Below are positions 1 through 8,210 of a stretch of 27,071 nt of DNA, piece by piece. The stretch covers positions 1-27,071 of the IMG/VR virus record IMGVR_UViG_3300044825_002854. One strand, written 5' to 3'. The DNA is from a virus. The notes beneath the pieces are model-generated. The model saw nothing but the letters and a program-made list of their open reading frames with translations, searched no databases and was not told the DNA's origin. Within the stretch, counting starts at the first letter, position 1, and each line of letters opens with the position of its first letter. Position numbers and translations under genes: made by a program.

Positions 1-2
1 AC

Positions 3-1001
3 AGCCTTTACGGTTGCTTGGGAAACCCAGCGTTCATATATTCGTCACCTGAATTGGCAACTGCCGTTACTGTTACAGGTCAGGTAATCATTCGCACAGC
101 AGAGAACTGCATGAATGGTTACATTCGCCATTTGACCAAGGACAATGACAAGGATTATGTCCTTGCCGTGGATACAGATTCTGTCTATCTAAATCTTGAT
201 GATATCATTACTCAAATTCAGCAAAAGACCCAGATCACGGATATTACCGATTTCGTTGACAAGATCTGTGAACAAAAGATTCAACCAGAACTCAAGAAGG
301 AAATGGATCTTCTCACAAAGACATTGAATTGCTCTGAGAACAAGATCTTCTTCAAGCGTGAAGCCATTGCTTCCGCTGGAATGTTCATTGCCAAGAAGCG
401 GTATGCTCTGCTTGTGCAGGATCTTGAAGGCATTCGCTTTGAAGAACCCAAACTGAAGATCATGGGTCTGGAAACTGCACGAAGCAGCACACCAGCAATC
501 GTTAGAAAGAAACTAAAAGACTGCATTAAGATCATCTTGACCAAAACCCCGGAGGAGCTGCGACAATATGTGAATGAATTCTATGATGAATTTATGATAC
601 TTCCTATATCTGATGTCGCAGCTCCTCGGGGAGTCAAGGGAATAAACAAGTATTCTGACAATACAAAGATTTACCAAACTGGAACACCGATTGCAACCAA
701 GGCTGCATTGCTTTACAACAGTTACAGCAAGAAGATTGGCATTGACAAGCAGTATGCAGCAATCAAGGAAAATGACAAGATGAAGTTTGTTTTTGTTAAG
801 GTTCCAAATCCATATGGAATGGCAGGCAAAGATGCTGTAATGGGCTTCATCAATAGTCCCCCCAAGGAATTTAATCTTGAAAAATACATTGATCGCAAGA
901 AGCAATTTGAAAAAACTTTTGGAGAACCATTGGACAATATTTTGCAGGCAATAAACTGGAAACTAAATGCAGAAGTCTCACTTGAATCTTTCTTCGTATG
1001 A
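3..1001 (+). CDS. 43: DNA polymerase, family B (T4 gp43-like), C-terminal part, 5' truncated by window edge
   Basis: Replicative DNA polymerase of the phage replisome. The reading frame is open from base 3 and begins inside polymerase motif B (SLYGCLGNPAF, like the NSLYGALGN of T4 gp43). Motif C with the catalytic aspartates follows as VLAVDTDSVYL. Next come the KKRY thumb motif and KIMGLETARSSTP, which closely resembles the KIMGMETQQSSTP region of T4 gp43. The protein ends in SLESFFV, which matches the C-terminal sliding-clamp-binding peptide of T4-type polymerases (SLDFLF). The exonuclease domain and fingers lie upstream of the window. The family assignment is secure; only the 5' end is missing. 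A TTG at 18 is an internal codon, not the start. Confidence 0.97.
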   Translation, partial: SLYGCLGNPAFIYSSPELATAVTVTGQVIIRTAENCMNGYIRHLTKDNDKDYVLAVDTDSVYLNLDDIITQIQQKTQITDITDFVDKICEQKIQPELKKEMDLLTKTLNCSENKIFFKREAIASAGMFIAKKRYALLVQDLEGIRFEEPKLKIMGLETARSSTPAIVRKKLKDCIKIILTKTPEELRQYVNEFYDEFMILPISDVAAPRGVKGINKYSDNTKIYQTGTPIATKAALLYNSYSKKIGIDKQYAAIKENDKMKFVFVKVPNPYGMAGKDAVMGFINSPPKEFNLEKYIDRKKQFEKTFGEPLDNILQAINWKLNAEVSLESFFV

Positions 1002-1020
1002 TGTAGAATATAGAAAAGCA

Positions 1021-1242
1021 ATGACCAACATCTATAAAAAATATCAAACACCAAAAATTAAAAAAGAGTATTATCTCAACGATAATCCTTTTCATGTTCC
1101 TACACACCCAACTTCTGTAATTCCTCAAGCAATAAAGGACTCTTTAAAAGAAAAAGATGCAAAAATTGCTGAGTTGACTGAAGAGTTGGAAGAACTCAAG
1201 AAGGAACTAGAAACCATGCGTGCCATGATGGAAGAATGTTAA
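1021..1242 (+). CDS. Small coiled-coil protein, unknown function
   Basis: Unrecognised protein of 73 residues if it starts at the ATG at 1021. An in-frame ATG at 967 would add 18 residues but would overlap the clamp-binding tail of the polymerase gene by 35 bp, so the shorter form is preferred without strong ribosome-site evidence. The C-terminal half (KEKDAKIAELTEELEELKKE and following) is a clear heptad-repeat coiled coil. The N-terminal part is basic and tyrosine-rich. It sits between the polymerase and uvsX, a place where T4-like phages often keep small replication-era genes of unknown role. No catalytic motif is visible. Confidence 0.75.
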   Translation: MTNIYKKYQTPKIKKEYYLNDNPFHVPTHPTSVIPQAIKDSLKEKDAKIAELTEELEELKKELETMRAMMEEC

Positions 1243-1245
1243 GAT

Positions 1246-1542
1246 ATGGTAAAGAAAATTAAATCTAGATATGGTGATGAAAGAATTATCACACTTCTTG
1301 AAGACGGATCTTACAAAGTCGAAGGCAGGTCTTTGTACTCTCGCTTTGGCGATGGTCTATTTGATTTTGAAGGTGGGCCATGCTTTATCGTTGGTAACCG
1401 ACTACTTGATGTTGAAGATGATGTAGTCATCGAATCCATCAAGATTATTCATGACACTCCTGAAGGTGTCGCTGGTTGTATTTTGTACGTAAAGGAAAAT
1501 AATGTCAAAGTATCTAAAAAGTCTAATAGGAAAAATAAATAA
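1246..1542 (+). CDS. Hypothetical protein, 98 aa
   Basis: Not recognised. It starts 3 nt after the previous stop, and its 3' end overlaps the start of uvsX by 41 bp in another frame, so the genes are probably co-transcribed and translationally linked. The sequence alternates short beta-like stretches (ITLLEDGSYKVEGRSLYSRF, GPCFIVGNRLLDVEDDVVI) and has a lysine-rich tail (KVSKKSNRKNK). There are no cysteine clusters, signal peptide or membrane segment. A small beta-rich accessory protein is plausible, but no function can be assigned. Confidence 0.8.
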   Translation: MVKKIKSRYGDERIITLLEDGSYKVEGRSLYSRFGDGLFDFEGGPCFIVGNRLLDVEDDVVIESIKIIHDTPEGVAGCILYVKENNVKVSKKSNRKNK

Positions 1543-2524
1543 CCCAGACGCAAAGATTGTTGAAGAGGGACTGGAGGGTTCAGATGTCACTGGATTCATT
1601 GACACTGGATCTTATGTGCTAAATGCACTTCTCTCGGGAACAATCTATGGTGGTCTTCCAAACAACAAGATCTCATGCTTGGCTGGTGATCCTGCTACTG
1701 GTAAAACCTTTTATGCGATTGGTATTGCGTCACAATTCTTAAAGGACAATAAAGATGGTGTCGTGGTTTACTTTGACACCGAGCAGGCTGTAACAACCGA
1801 TATGTTCAAGCAGCGTGGTATTGATACTGAAAGAGTTGCGGTGGTTCCTGTTGCAACTATTGAGGAATTCAAGACACAATCTCTAAAGATTGTCAATGAC
1901 ATTCTTGAACAACCTGAAGAGGATCGTAAGCCAGTGCTATTCGTTCTAGATTCTCTTGGTATGTTGTCTACAGAGAAGGAAATGAACGACTCTGCTGAAG
2001 GTAAGAATGTGCGCGACATGACCAAAGCCCAACAGACCAAGGCAACATTCCGTGTGTTGACTCTCAAACTTGGTAAAGCCAAGATCCCAATGCTTATGAC
2101 TAACCACACATATCAGGTCATTGGCGCTTATGTTCCAACCAAGGAACTGGGTGGTGGTATTGGTTTGAAGTATGCTGCAAGCAATATTCTAACACTTTCC
2201 AAGAGCAAAGACAAGACTGATGAAGGTGTTGTTGGTATCTTCATCAAGTGCACAAACTACAAGAATAGGTTCGTAAAGGAGAACATGAATGTAGAGACTC
2301 GCTTGAATTACACTTCAGGTCTAAGCCGCTATTACGGGCTGACTGAACTTGCAATCAAGTATGGTATCTTCAAGAAGGTATCTACACGAATTGAACTTCC
2401 AGACGGAAGTAAAGTGTTTGAAAAAAATATTGATGATGAGCCTGAGAAATACTACACCAAAGATATCCTAGATAAGTTGGACGCAGAGATTCAAAAGGAT
2501 TTCAAGTATGGACAAAACACCTAA
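1502..2524 (+). CDS. uvsX: UvsX-like RecA/Rad51 recombinase
   Basis: ATP-dependent strand-exchange protein of 340 aa for recombination-dependent replication and repair of phage DNA. The RecA core is plain: Walker A GDPATGKT at residues 62-69, the catalytic glutamate in YFDTE at about 94, Walker B VLFVLD at 145-150, and the DNA-binding/nucleotide-sensing stretch LMTNHTYQ at about 198-205. Length and motif order match T4 UvsX (about 390 aa), with a slightly shorter C-terminus. It overlaps the preceding gene by 41 bp and the following one by 17 bp. Its position upstream of the helicase and primase genes follows T4-like gene order. Confidence 0.95.
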   Translation: MSKYLKSLIGKINNPDAKIVEEGLEGSDVTGFIDTGSYVLNALLSGTIYGGLPNNKISCLAGDPATGKTFYAIGIASQFLKDNKDGVVVYFDTEQAVTTDMFKQRGIDTERVAVVPVATIEEFKTQSLKIVNDILEQPEEDRKPVLFVLDSLGMLSTEKEMNDSAEGKNVRDMTKAQQTKATFRVLTLKLGKAKIPMLMTNHTYQVIGAYVPTKELGGGIGLKYAASNILTLSKSKDKTDEGVVGIFIKCTNYKNRFVKENMNVETRLNYTSGLSRYYGLTELAIKYGIFKKVSTRIELPDGSKVFEKNIDDEPEKYYTKDILDKLDAEIQKDFKYGQNT

Positions 2525-2816
2525 GTTCAAGTATGTTCCTGAAGCATCTTCAGATGTGGGGGCAAATTGTCCCATTCAGATATTGGAAGGAAAGTACAAG
2601 GACATCGTATATCGCTATGGAAAAATTTCATTAAAAGAAACAGCAAACGAAGAGATTAACGTTACAATGGAAATTGATGTATTGAAAGCACCAGAAAACT
2701 TTGATCAACAGCAAGAAGATTTTACAAATGCAGTTGGTCAAATTTTTACACAAATTGTCGAAGAGGGAATCGAACAGGAACCCGTTGATCTTGAGGACGA
2801 TGTTCACCAAGATTAA
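2508..2816 (+). CDS. Small acidic protein between uvsX and helicase, unknown function
   Basis: A 102-residue protein overlapping the end of uvsX by 17 bp. The N-terminus is proline/lysine containing (MDKTPKFKYVPEASSD). The middle is beta-like (GKYKDIVYRYGKISLKE, INVTMEIDVLKAP). The C-terminus is strongly acidic (VEEGIEQEPVDLEDDVHQD). T4 has gene 40 between uvsX and gene 41, but I see no sequence reason to equate the two. A role in replication or recombination is inferred only from the neighbours. Confidence 0.8.
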   Translation: MDKTPKFKYVPEASSDVGANCPIQILEGKYKDIVYRYGKISLKETANEEINVTMEIDVLKAPENFDQQQEDFTNAVGQIFTQIVEEGIEQEPVDLEDDVHQD

Positions 2817-2819
2817 TGG

Positions 2820-2847
2820 TGGACATTTCCCATACCAAGAGTATAAT
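2820..2847 (+). promoter_or_regulatory. sigma70-type promoter in front of helicase gene
   Basis: TGGACA (2820-2825), a 16-nt spacer and a perfect TATAAT (2842-2847). The expected transcription start falls at or next to the helicase ATG at 2854, so the transcript would be leaderless or nearly so. It lies in the 37-nt gap after the preceding stop codon, the only noticeable gap in this part of the replication block. Confidence 0.6.
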
Positions 2848-2853
2848 TAAAAC

Positions 2854-4269
2854 ATGGAATCAGTAATTCTAAAGAACTTGGTCCTCAACGAGGACTATGC
2901 TCGCAAAGTTGTACCATTCCTTCAAGAGGAATATTTTCACGACAAGTCCGAAAAGATAATCTTCGGCATTGTTGGTAAGTTCATTCTTAAGTACAACAAC
3001 ATACCAACAAAGGATGCTGTTCTTATCTCACTTGGAGATGAAAAGTCTCTGAGTGAAGTTGAATTCAAGAAATGTACGTCAATCACGGATGAGATGTACA
3101 AAGAGGGTGAGAAGTCAGACACAGCATGGCTGGTTGAGCAAACAGAAAAGTTCTGCAAGGAAAAGGCAATATACAATGGCATCATGGCATCCATTGGGAT
3201 TATTGAAGGCAAGGACAAGGAAAGAACTCAAAATGCTATTCCTGAAATCATGTCAAAGGCTCTTTCTGTATCTTTTGATACTAGAGTTGGCCATGACTTT
3301 TTGGAAGATGTTGACGAGCGATATGAATATTATCACAGGGTAGAAGAGAAGGTGCCATTTGATCTTGAGATGTTCAACAAGATCACCCGTGGCGGAACTC
3401 GCAAGAAGACTCTTAATGTAGTCATGGCAGCATCCGGCGTAGGAAAGAGCGCTTTCCTGTGCCACCATGCAGCAGCATGCCTATCTCAGAATCTGAATGT
3501 GCTATACATCACTTTGGAAATGGCAGAAGAAGAGATTGCAAAGCGCATCGATGCGAATCTATTGGATAGCGATATGCATGTGCTTGAGCAGATGGCCCAA
3601 GATCAATATGAAGCAAAAGTTGAAAACTTGAAGAAGACTTGCAAAGGCAAACTTATCATCAAGGAGTATCCAACTGCTGCAGCTAACGTAACTCACTTCA
3701 GAAATCTCATTGAAGAATTGAAGATCAAGAAGAAGTTTACACCAGATGTAATTTTTGTTGATTATTTGAATATCTGTTCATGTGCCAGGTTTAAACTTGG
3801 AAACGGAATGAACAGTTATACCTATGTCAAGGGTATTGCAGAAGAACTTCGTGGCATGGCCAAGCAATTCAACATTCCTCTTTGGACAGCAACACAAGTC
3901 AATCGTGAAGGTGCCAAGAGCAGCGACATGGAGATGACTGATACGTCAGAGAGTTTTGGTCTTCCACAGACTGCTGACTTCTTCTTTGCTCTTATTGAGA
4001 ACGAGGAACTTGCAGAGGCTGGACAACTGATGGTCAAGCAGCTCAAGAATCGTGGCAATGATACAACTAAGAATAGAAAGTTCTTGGTGGGTGTAAACAA
4101 GTCAAAGATGAAGTTCTATGATGTTGACAATACAAATTCAGATTTGGTGAACTCAAACCAGACCGAAGAAGAAGGGTTTGGATCCGGTTCTGATGGCCAA
4201 GGTTTCAATCCAAAATTTGGAAAGAAGCGAAACAAAGCAATCAACTGGACTTTTGAAGAAGCCAAATGA
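2854..4269 (+). CDS. 41: Replicative DNA helicase, DnaB family (T4 gp41-like)
   Basis: Hexameric 5'-3' helicase that unwinds the fork and partners with the primase encoded next to it. It has 471 aa, almost the same length as T4 gp41 (475). Residues 1-150 are the helical N-terminal domain and the rest is the RecA-like motor. Walker A is AASGVGKS at 192-199, followed by the DnaB-type TLEM motif at 220-223 carrying the catalytic glutamate. Walker B is DVIFVDYL at 298-305, and TQVNREG at 347-353 is the family sensor/glutamine motif. The stop codon overlaps the primase start by 4 bp (ATGA). The C-terminal tail after about 430 is glycine/asparagine-rich and probably flexible. Confidence 0.95.
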   Translation: MESVILKNLVLNEDYARKVVPFLQEEYFHDKSEKIIFGIVGKFILKYNNIPTKDAVLISLGDEKSLSEVEFKKCTSITDEMYKEGEKSDTAWLVEQTEKFCKEKAIYNGIMASIGIIEGKDKERTQNAIPEIMSKALSVSFDTRVGHDFLEDVDERYEYYHRVEEKVPFDLEMFNKITRGGTRKKTLNVVMAASGVGKSAFLCHHAAACLSQNLNVLYITLEMAEEEIAKRIDANLLDSDMHVLEQMAQDQYEAKVENLKKTCKGKLIIKEYPTAAANVTHFRNLIEELKIKKKFTPDVIFVDYLNICSCARFKLGNGMNSYTYVKGIAEELRGMAKQFNIPLWTATQVNREGAKSSDMEMTDTSESFGLPQTADFFFALIENEELAEAGQLMVKQLKNRGNDTTKNRKFLVGVNKSKMKFYDVDNTNSDLVNSNQTEEEGFGSGSDGQGFNPKFGKKRNKAINWTFEEAK

Positions 4270-5252
4270 CGCTATATATTGATAAGAAGTTTGTCAATTT
4301 GGTATCTGGTTCACTTGAGAAGTTTAAGTGGAAGAAAGATACTCTAGCCACATGCAGGTGTTTCAAGTGTGGCGACTCACAGAAGAACAAGTCCAAGACA
4401 AGGGGATACTTCTTTGAGCACAAAGGCCATTATGTTTACAAATGCCACAATTGCGGTTTTTCTTGCAATGTATATTCTGTACTTGAAACTATTAGCCCAA
4501 CGCTCGCAAAAGAATATGCATTTGAAAAATTTAAAGATTCGCATCCGAGAGAAGCTGAACCGAAACAGGAAGTTGCCCGCCAACCAGTGTTTACTGATCT
4601 CGGAACAAGGCTTGACTTACTCAATGTTGATCACAAGGCGATAAAATATGTTAAGTCCCGTGAAATCCCCAAGGAAAAGTATTGCAACTTTTATTATTGC
4701 AATAACTTTGAAAAAGTCATGCGATCCTTTGACCGTGAAGGAACTAAGGAAGACAGACTCATCATACCATTCTATAATGATTCTGGGGAGCTTATCGGAG
4801 TTCAAGGCCGCTCTCTTGACCCAACTGGCCAAGCGATCCGTTATATCACTCTGAAGCGTGAAGGCGAAGAGCGCCTTTGGTACAACCTAGATAAGATAGA
4901 ACCGCGTGAGACGGTATATGTAACTGAAGGTCCGATTGACTCCATGTTTATTCCAAATGGAGTCGCAATGCAAGGTGCTGGTTGGTTGGCCGAATTACCT
5001 GACAAATTGAAAAAGTCAAAGGTCGTGTTCATCTTTGACAATGAACCAAGAAATTTTGAAATTGTTGGTTTGATAGGAAAGTACATAGAGGCTGGACGAA
5101 ATGTAGTAATCTGGCCATCGGAAATAGACAAGAAAGATATAAACGACATGGTATTGGCTTATGGAATCAATACAACCATGAAGCTGATAATCAACAATGT
5201 ATATACTGGACTTGTCGCAAAAATGAAGTATACTTACTGGAAGAAGGTTTAA
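4266..5252 (+). CDS. 61: DNA primase (T4 gp61-like, zinc-finger and TOPRIM)
   Basis: Makes the RNA primers for lagging-strand synthesis and works with the helicase encoded directly upstream (4-bp overlap). The 328 residues contain an N-terminal zinc ribbon with cysteines at 32, 35, 60 and 63 (CFKC and CHNC), with extra cysteines at 30 and 67. The catalytic TOPRIM domain follows: YVTEGPIDSMF with glutamate 221, then FIFDNEPRN with the acidic D258/E260, and KDINDM at 290-295. Length is close to T4 gp61 (342). The DNE form of the second acidic motif replaces the DxD of bacterial DnaG; I believe this is usual in T4-type primases. Confidence 0.94.
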   Translation: MTLYIDKKFVNLVSGSLEKFKWKKDTLATCRCFKCGDSQKNKSKTRGYFFEHKGHYVYKCHNCGFSCNVYSVLETISPTLAKEYAFEKFKDSHPREAEPKQEVARQPVFTDLGTRLDLLNVDHKAIKYVKSREIPKEKYCNFYYCNNFEKVMRSFDREGTKEDRLIIPFYNDSGELIGVQGRSLDPTGQAIRYITLKREGEERLWYNLDKIEPRETVYVTEGPIDSMFIPNGVAMQGAGWLAELPDKLKKSKVVFIFDNEPRNFEIVGLIGKYIEAGRNVVIWPSEIDKKDINDMVLAYGINTTMKLIINNVYTGLVAKMKYTYWKKV

Positions 5253-5486
5253 ATGAAAGACGATAACGACGAAATGACCGAAGAAGAAATCCTGAAGGCT
5301 AGTGAAGCCTATCTCACCTTTGTCCAAAGATTTGGTGAGTATGTAAAGGAAATGAACCCTGAACTTTGGGAAAAAGCACGGGAATATGCCGCTGACTTTA
5401 CCAAGATTCCCGGTGTGACTGTTGAACTTGTTGATAAGGATGAACTTGAAGATGACACAGATGACACAAAGCGTGCGTCCGACTGA
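5253..5486 (+). CDS. Small acidic protein, 77 aa, unknown function
   Basis: Begins on the base after the primase stop codon, so it is probably translated by coupling. It is very acidic at both ends (MKDDNDEMTEEE and KDELEDDTDDTK), with a helical, aromatic middle (LTFVQRFGEYVKEMNPELWE). Its 3' end overlaps the thyX start region by 35 bp or more. There are no cysteines or known motif. A small acidic protein in the replication block could bind a replication protein or mimic DNA, but that is speculation. Confidence 0.75.
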   Translation: MKDDNDEMTEEEILKASEAYLTFVQRFGEYVKEMNPELWEKAREYAADFTKIPGVTVELVDKDELEDDTDDTKRASD

Positions 5487-6177
5487 TATAAAGGTTCTTG
5501 ATCACGGGCATGTTCAGTTGATTGATTGGATGGGTTCGGATCTTAGCATTGTCAATGCTGCAAGAGTCTCCTTCAACAAGGAGAGTTCTTGGGAGTATGC
5601 TGACAGCCATGTTCCATCCCAATCTCTCTCTGAGCGAGATGGAAAACTCATCAAGTATCTCGCAAAGCATAATCATTTCACTCCATTTTGCCATGCCACT
5701 ATTTCTGTGCGAGTAAAGTGTCCAATCTTTGTTCGTGCACAACTCGGTAAGCATCAGATTGGTCTGACGATGAATGAAGTCAGTCGAAGATATGTCACAT
5801 TTGATCCTGAAGTCTATGTTCCTCTTTGGCGTTCTGCACCGACTGATGGTGCAAAGCAGGGAAGCAGTGGACGAATTGAAGATATAGATCTCTGTATTCG
5901 TATGCGACAGGAATATGAATCTGTTGCAAATGAATGTTTGAAACTTTACAATGATCTTCTTGCAGATGGAGTTGCACCCGAACAAGCCCGTTCCATATTG
6001 CCACAGGGCACATATACGGAATTTGTTTGGACAGGTTCACTGTACGCATTTGCCCGTATTTATAATCTAAGAATTGATGCTCACGCACAATGGGAAATTC
6101 AAGAATATGCAAAAGCAATTGACAAAATAATTGCTCCACTTTTCCCAGTTTCGTGGCAAACTCTAACAACTAAATAA
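5452..6177 (+). CDS. thyX: FAD-dependent thymidylate synthase ThyX
   Basis: Converts dUMP to dTMP using methylene-tetrahydrofolate, FAD and NADPH (EC 2.1.1.148). It has 241 aa from the ATG at 5452; ATGs at 5422 and 5461 are also in frame, and 5461 is nearly as likely. Family landmarks are HNHFTPFCH at 73-81, the substrate-binding signature region FVRAQLGKHQIGLTMNEVSRRY (93-114), and the C-terminal ARSILPQGTYTEFVWTGSLYAF. The signature is unusual: the textbook RHRx7S is replaced by KHQ at 100-102 with serine 111 eight residues further on. The gene lies directly upstream of the ribonucleotide reductase, so the two form a deoxynucleotide supply unit. Confidence 0.93.
   Translation: MTQMTQSVRPTDIKVLDHGHVQLIDWMGSDLSIVNAARVSFNKESSWEYADSHVPSQSLSERDGKLIKYLAKHNHFTPFCHATISVRVKCPIFVRAQLGKHQIGLTMNEVSRRYVTFDPEVYVPLWRSAPTDGAKQGSSGRIEDIDLCIRMRQEYESVANECLKLYNDLLADGVAPEQARSILPQGTYTEFVWTGSLYAFARIYNLRIDAHAQWEIQEYAKAIDKIIAPLFPVSWQTLTTK
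6169..6176 (+). promoter_or_regulatory. Possible T4-type late promoter element ACTAAATA before the reductase
   Basis: ACTAAATA overlaps the thyX stop codon and lies 26 nt before the reductase ATG. The motif matches seven of the eight bases of the T4 late consensus TATAAATA and is identical to elements in front of several other genes here. A weak ribosome site (AAAGG) follows. Because a nucleotide-metabolism gene is not expected to be late, this could be chance. Confidence 0.3.
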
Positions 6178-6202
6178 AGACACCAATATAGAAAGGCCAA
6201 GT

Positions 6203-8092
6203 ATGCCAGAAATTTTATCACCATTCCAATCGTTCATTTTCATCTCGCGCTATTCACGATGGCTTCCATCAGAAAATCGTAGAGAAACTTGGGATGAATG
6301 TGTCGATAGATGGTGGAATTATTTCACGGACAAGGTTCCCGCTCTAGCAGAGCGTCCAGACATCAAGAAGGCAATTGTAAATCTTGAAGTGCTTCCTTCA
6401 ATGAGAAGTCTGATGACTGCTGGCCCTGCGCTTGATCATGACAACACTTGTCTGTACAATTGTTCTTACTTGCCAATCGACTCAATTGATTCGTTTGCCG
6501 AGTTGTTTGTCATTCTCATGAATGGAACAGGTGTTGGCTACAGTGTTGAGCGACAATACACTGACAAACTACCAAATGTCGCTAATAAGATAGAAAAGGA
6601 TTTTAATGTTGTTGTCAAAGTTGAAGACTCTAAAGAAGGTTGGGGAAACGCTCTCAAGGAAGTTCTACGACATCTGTATTCGGGTCGTCACGTTAAATGG
6701 GATGTGTCCGGGATCAGACCCGCTGGAGCTAGACTTAAGACTTTTGGCGGTCGCGCTAGTGGCCCTGCTCCTCTTGATAATCTCTTTAAGTTAATAGTAA
6801 AGGTATTCTATGCAGCACAAGGAAGAAGACTTACCGCTTTGGAATGTCACGATATTTGCTGTGCTATTGCTAATGCTGTTATAGTGGGTGGAGTTCGTCG
6901 TTCTGCCATGATTTCACTCAGCGATCTTTCTGATCGTGAGATGGCTCTATGCAAGAGTGGAGCATGGTGGGAGCAGGCTGGATTCCGTTCTTACGCAAAC
7001 AACTCTGCTGTGTACCGTGGTCGTCCACCAATGGGTCAGTTCCTTGAGGAATGGACTTCGCTCTACAACAGCCATAGCGGTGAGCGTGGAATGATCAATC
7101 GAAAGGCTTTGCAAGAGCAAGCAGCCAAGTGGGGTCGTGATGCTGATTCCGAGTATGGGACAAACCCATGCTCAGAGATCATCTTAAAGCCATTTGAGTT
7201 CTGCAATCTTTCAACAGTTGTTGTTCGTCCTGATGATACAGCAGCAACATTGAAGAAAAAGATTGAGATGGCGACAATCATTGGAACTGTTCAATCTACA
7301 TTTACTAAATTCCCATATCTTCGCCCTGAGTGGAAGAAGAACTGTGAGGACGAGAGACTTCTTGGTGTCAGCATGACTGGTATCTATGATAATAAGTTAA
7401 CCAGTGGTCTTGAGGGTAAGCCTAAACTCATTCGTTTGCTTGAAAGCCTTCGTGATCATGCAACTGCAACCAATCTGCAATGGGCAGAGAAGTTGGGAAT
7501 CAATCCAAGCAAGTCCATCACTTGCGTCAAACCAGAGGGAACTACTTCATGTTTGGTAGACTCTGCATCTGGTCTGCACCCAAGATATGCAGATTATTAT
7601 TATCGTAGAGTTCGTATTGATAAAAAGGATCCAATATATCAACTCATGAAAGATCAAGGAGTTCCTTGTGAGGATGATGTAATCAATCCAAACAACACTG
7701 CGGTCTTTACATTTGCAATGAAGGCTCCACGTGGCACAGTAACTACTGAAGATCTCCGTGCACTTGATCACTTGGATCTTTGGAAGACATACCAAGAACA
7801 TTATTGCCAACACAAGCCTTCTGTAACTGTAAACTACCGTGACAGCGAATTCCTTGAAGTTGGTCAATGGTTGTGGGAAAACTTTGATGTTGCAACTGGC
7901 ATTTCTTTTTTGCCCGGTGGCGACAATCACACATATGCTCAGGCTCCGTTTGAGCAGATTGACGCAGCAGCATACAATGAACATCCCAAGATTAAAGTGA
8001 ACTTTAAGGAACTTTCAAAGTATGAATCACAGGACAACACAGAGGCAGCAAAGGAATTTGCATGTTCTGCAGGAGGTTGTCAGATAGTGTAA
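6203..8092 (+). CDS. nrdJ: Ribonucleoside-triphosphate reductase, adenosylcobalamin-dependent (class II, monomeric RTPR)
   Basis: Reduces ribonucleotides to deoxyribonucleotides using a radical generated from coenzyme B12, so a single chain replaces the NrdA/NrdB pair of T4. It has 629 aa, somewhat shorter than the Lactobacillus leichmannii enzyme (739). Cys83 in NTCLYNC matches the first active-site cysteine. NPCSEIILKPFEFCNLS holds Cys323, Glu325 and Cys334, with exactly the C408/E410/C419 spacing of the Lactobacillus enzyme. The C-terminus CSAGGCQIV (Cys621, Cys626) is the swinging redox pair with the same CxxxxC spacing. GRASGPAPL (183-191) is another family motif. It follows thyX and precedes the tRNA island. 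Activity depends on host cobalamin. Confidence 0.95.
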   Translation: MPEILSPFQSFIFISRYSRWLPSENRRETWDECVDRWWNYFTDKVPALAERPDIKKAIVNLEVLPSMRSLMTAGPALDHDNTCLYNCSYLPIDSIDSFAELFVILMNGTGVGYSVERQYTDKLPNVANKIEKDFNVVVKVEDSKEGWGNALKEVLRHLYSGRHVKWDVSGIRPAGARLKTFGGRASGPAPLDNLFKLIVKVFYAAQGRRLTALECHDICCAIANAVIVGGVRRSAMISLSDLSDREMALCKSGAWWEQAGFRSYANNSAVYRGRPPMGQFLEEWTSLYNSHSGERGMINRKALQEQAAKWGRDADSEYGTNPCSEIILKPFEFCNLSTVVVRPDDTAATLKKKIEMATIIGTVQSTFTKFPYLRPEWKKNCEDERLLGVSMTGIYDNKLTSGLEGKPKLIRLLESLRDHATATNLQWAEKLGINPSKSITCVKPEGTTSCLVDSASGLHPRYADYYYRRVRIDKKDPIYQLMKDQGVPCEDDVINPNNTAVFTFAMKAPRGTVTTEDLRALDHLDLWKTYQEHYCQHKPSVTVNYRDSEFLEVGQWLWENFDVATGISFLPGGDNHTYAQAPFEQIDAAAYNEHPKIKVNFKELSKYESQDNTEAAKEFACSAGGCQIV

Positions 8093-8097
8093 AAAGG

Positions 8098-8169
8098 TGG
8101 AGCGTAGCACAAAGGAAGTGCATTCGCCTGTTAAGTGAATGGTTGCAGGTTCGAATCCTGCCGCTCCAG
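8098..8169 (+). tRNA. tRNA-Asn (GTT)
   Basis: Full cloverleaf: acceptor TGGAGCG (8098-8104) pairs with CGCTCCA (8162-8168), with discriminator G8169. The D stem is GCAC/GTGC. The anticodon stem TTCGC/GTGAA encloses loop CTGTTAA with anticodon GTT at 8130-8132. The T arm is GCAGG-TTCGAAT-CCTGC. CCA is not encoded. It starts 5 nt after the reductase stop codon. Confidence 0.95.
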
Positions 8170-8197
8170 TTAAAATGGCAGTACAAATATTGTTCTT

Positions 8198-8205
8198 ACT
8201 AAATA
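8198..8205 (+). promoter_or_regulatory. T4-type late promoter element ACTAAATA for HNH gene
   Basis: ACTAAATA ends 5 nt before the ATG at 8211 (ACTAAATAATAGTATG). The spacing equals that in front of the genes at 9089, 24432 and 26615. If it is a promoter, the mRNA is leaderless. Confidence 0.45.
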
Positions 8206-8210
8206 ATAGT

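Noticed and set aside
1533-1540. AATAAATA as a late promoter in the uvsX region
   Set aside because: It lies within coding sequence of two overlapping genes and no start codon follows closely.
8139-8210. N-terminal extension of the HNH gene beginning MVAGSNPAAPV
   Set aside because: This is translated tRNA-Asn sequence; the ATG at 8211 behind a late element is the likely start.
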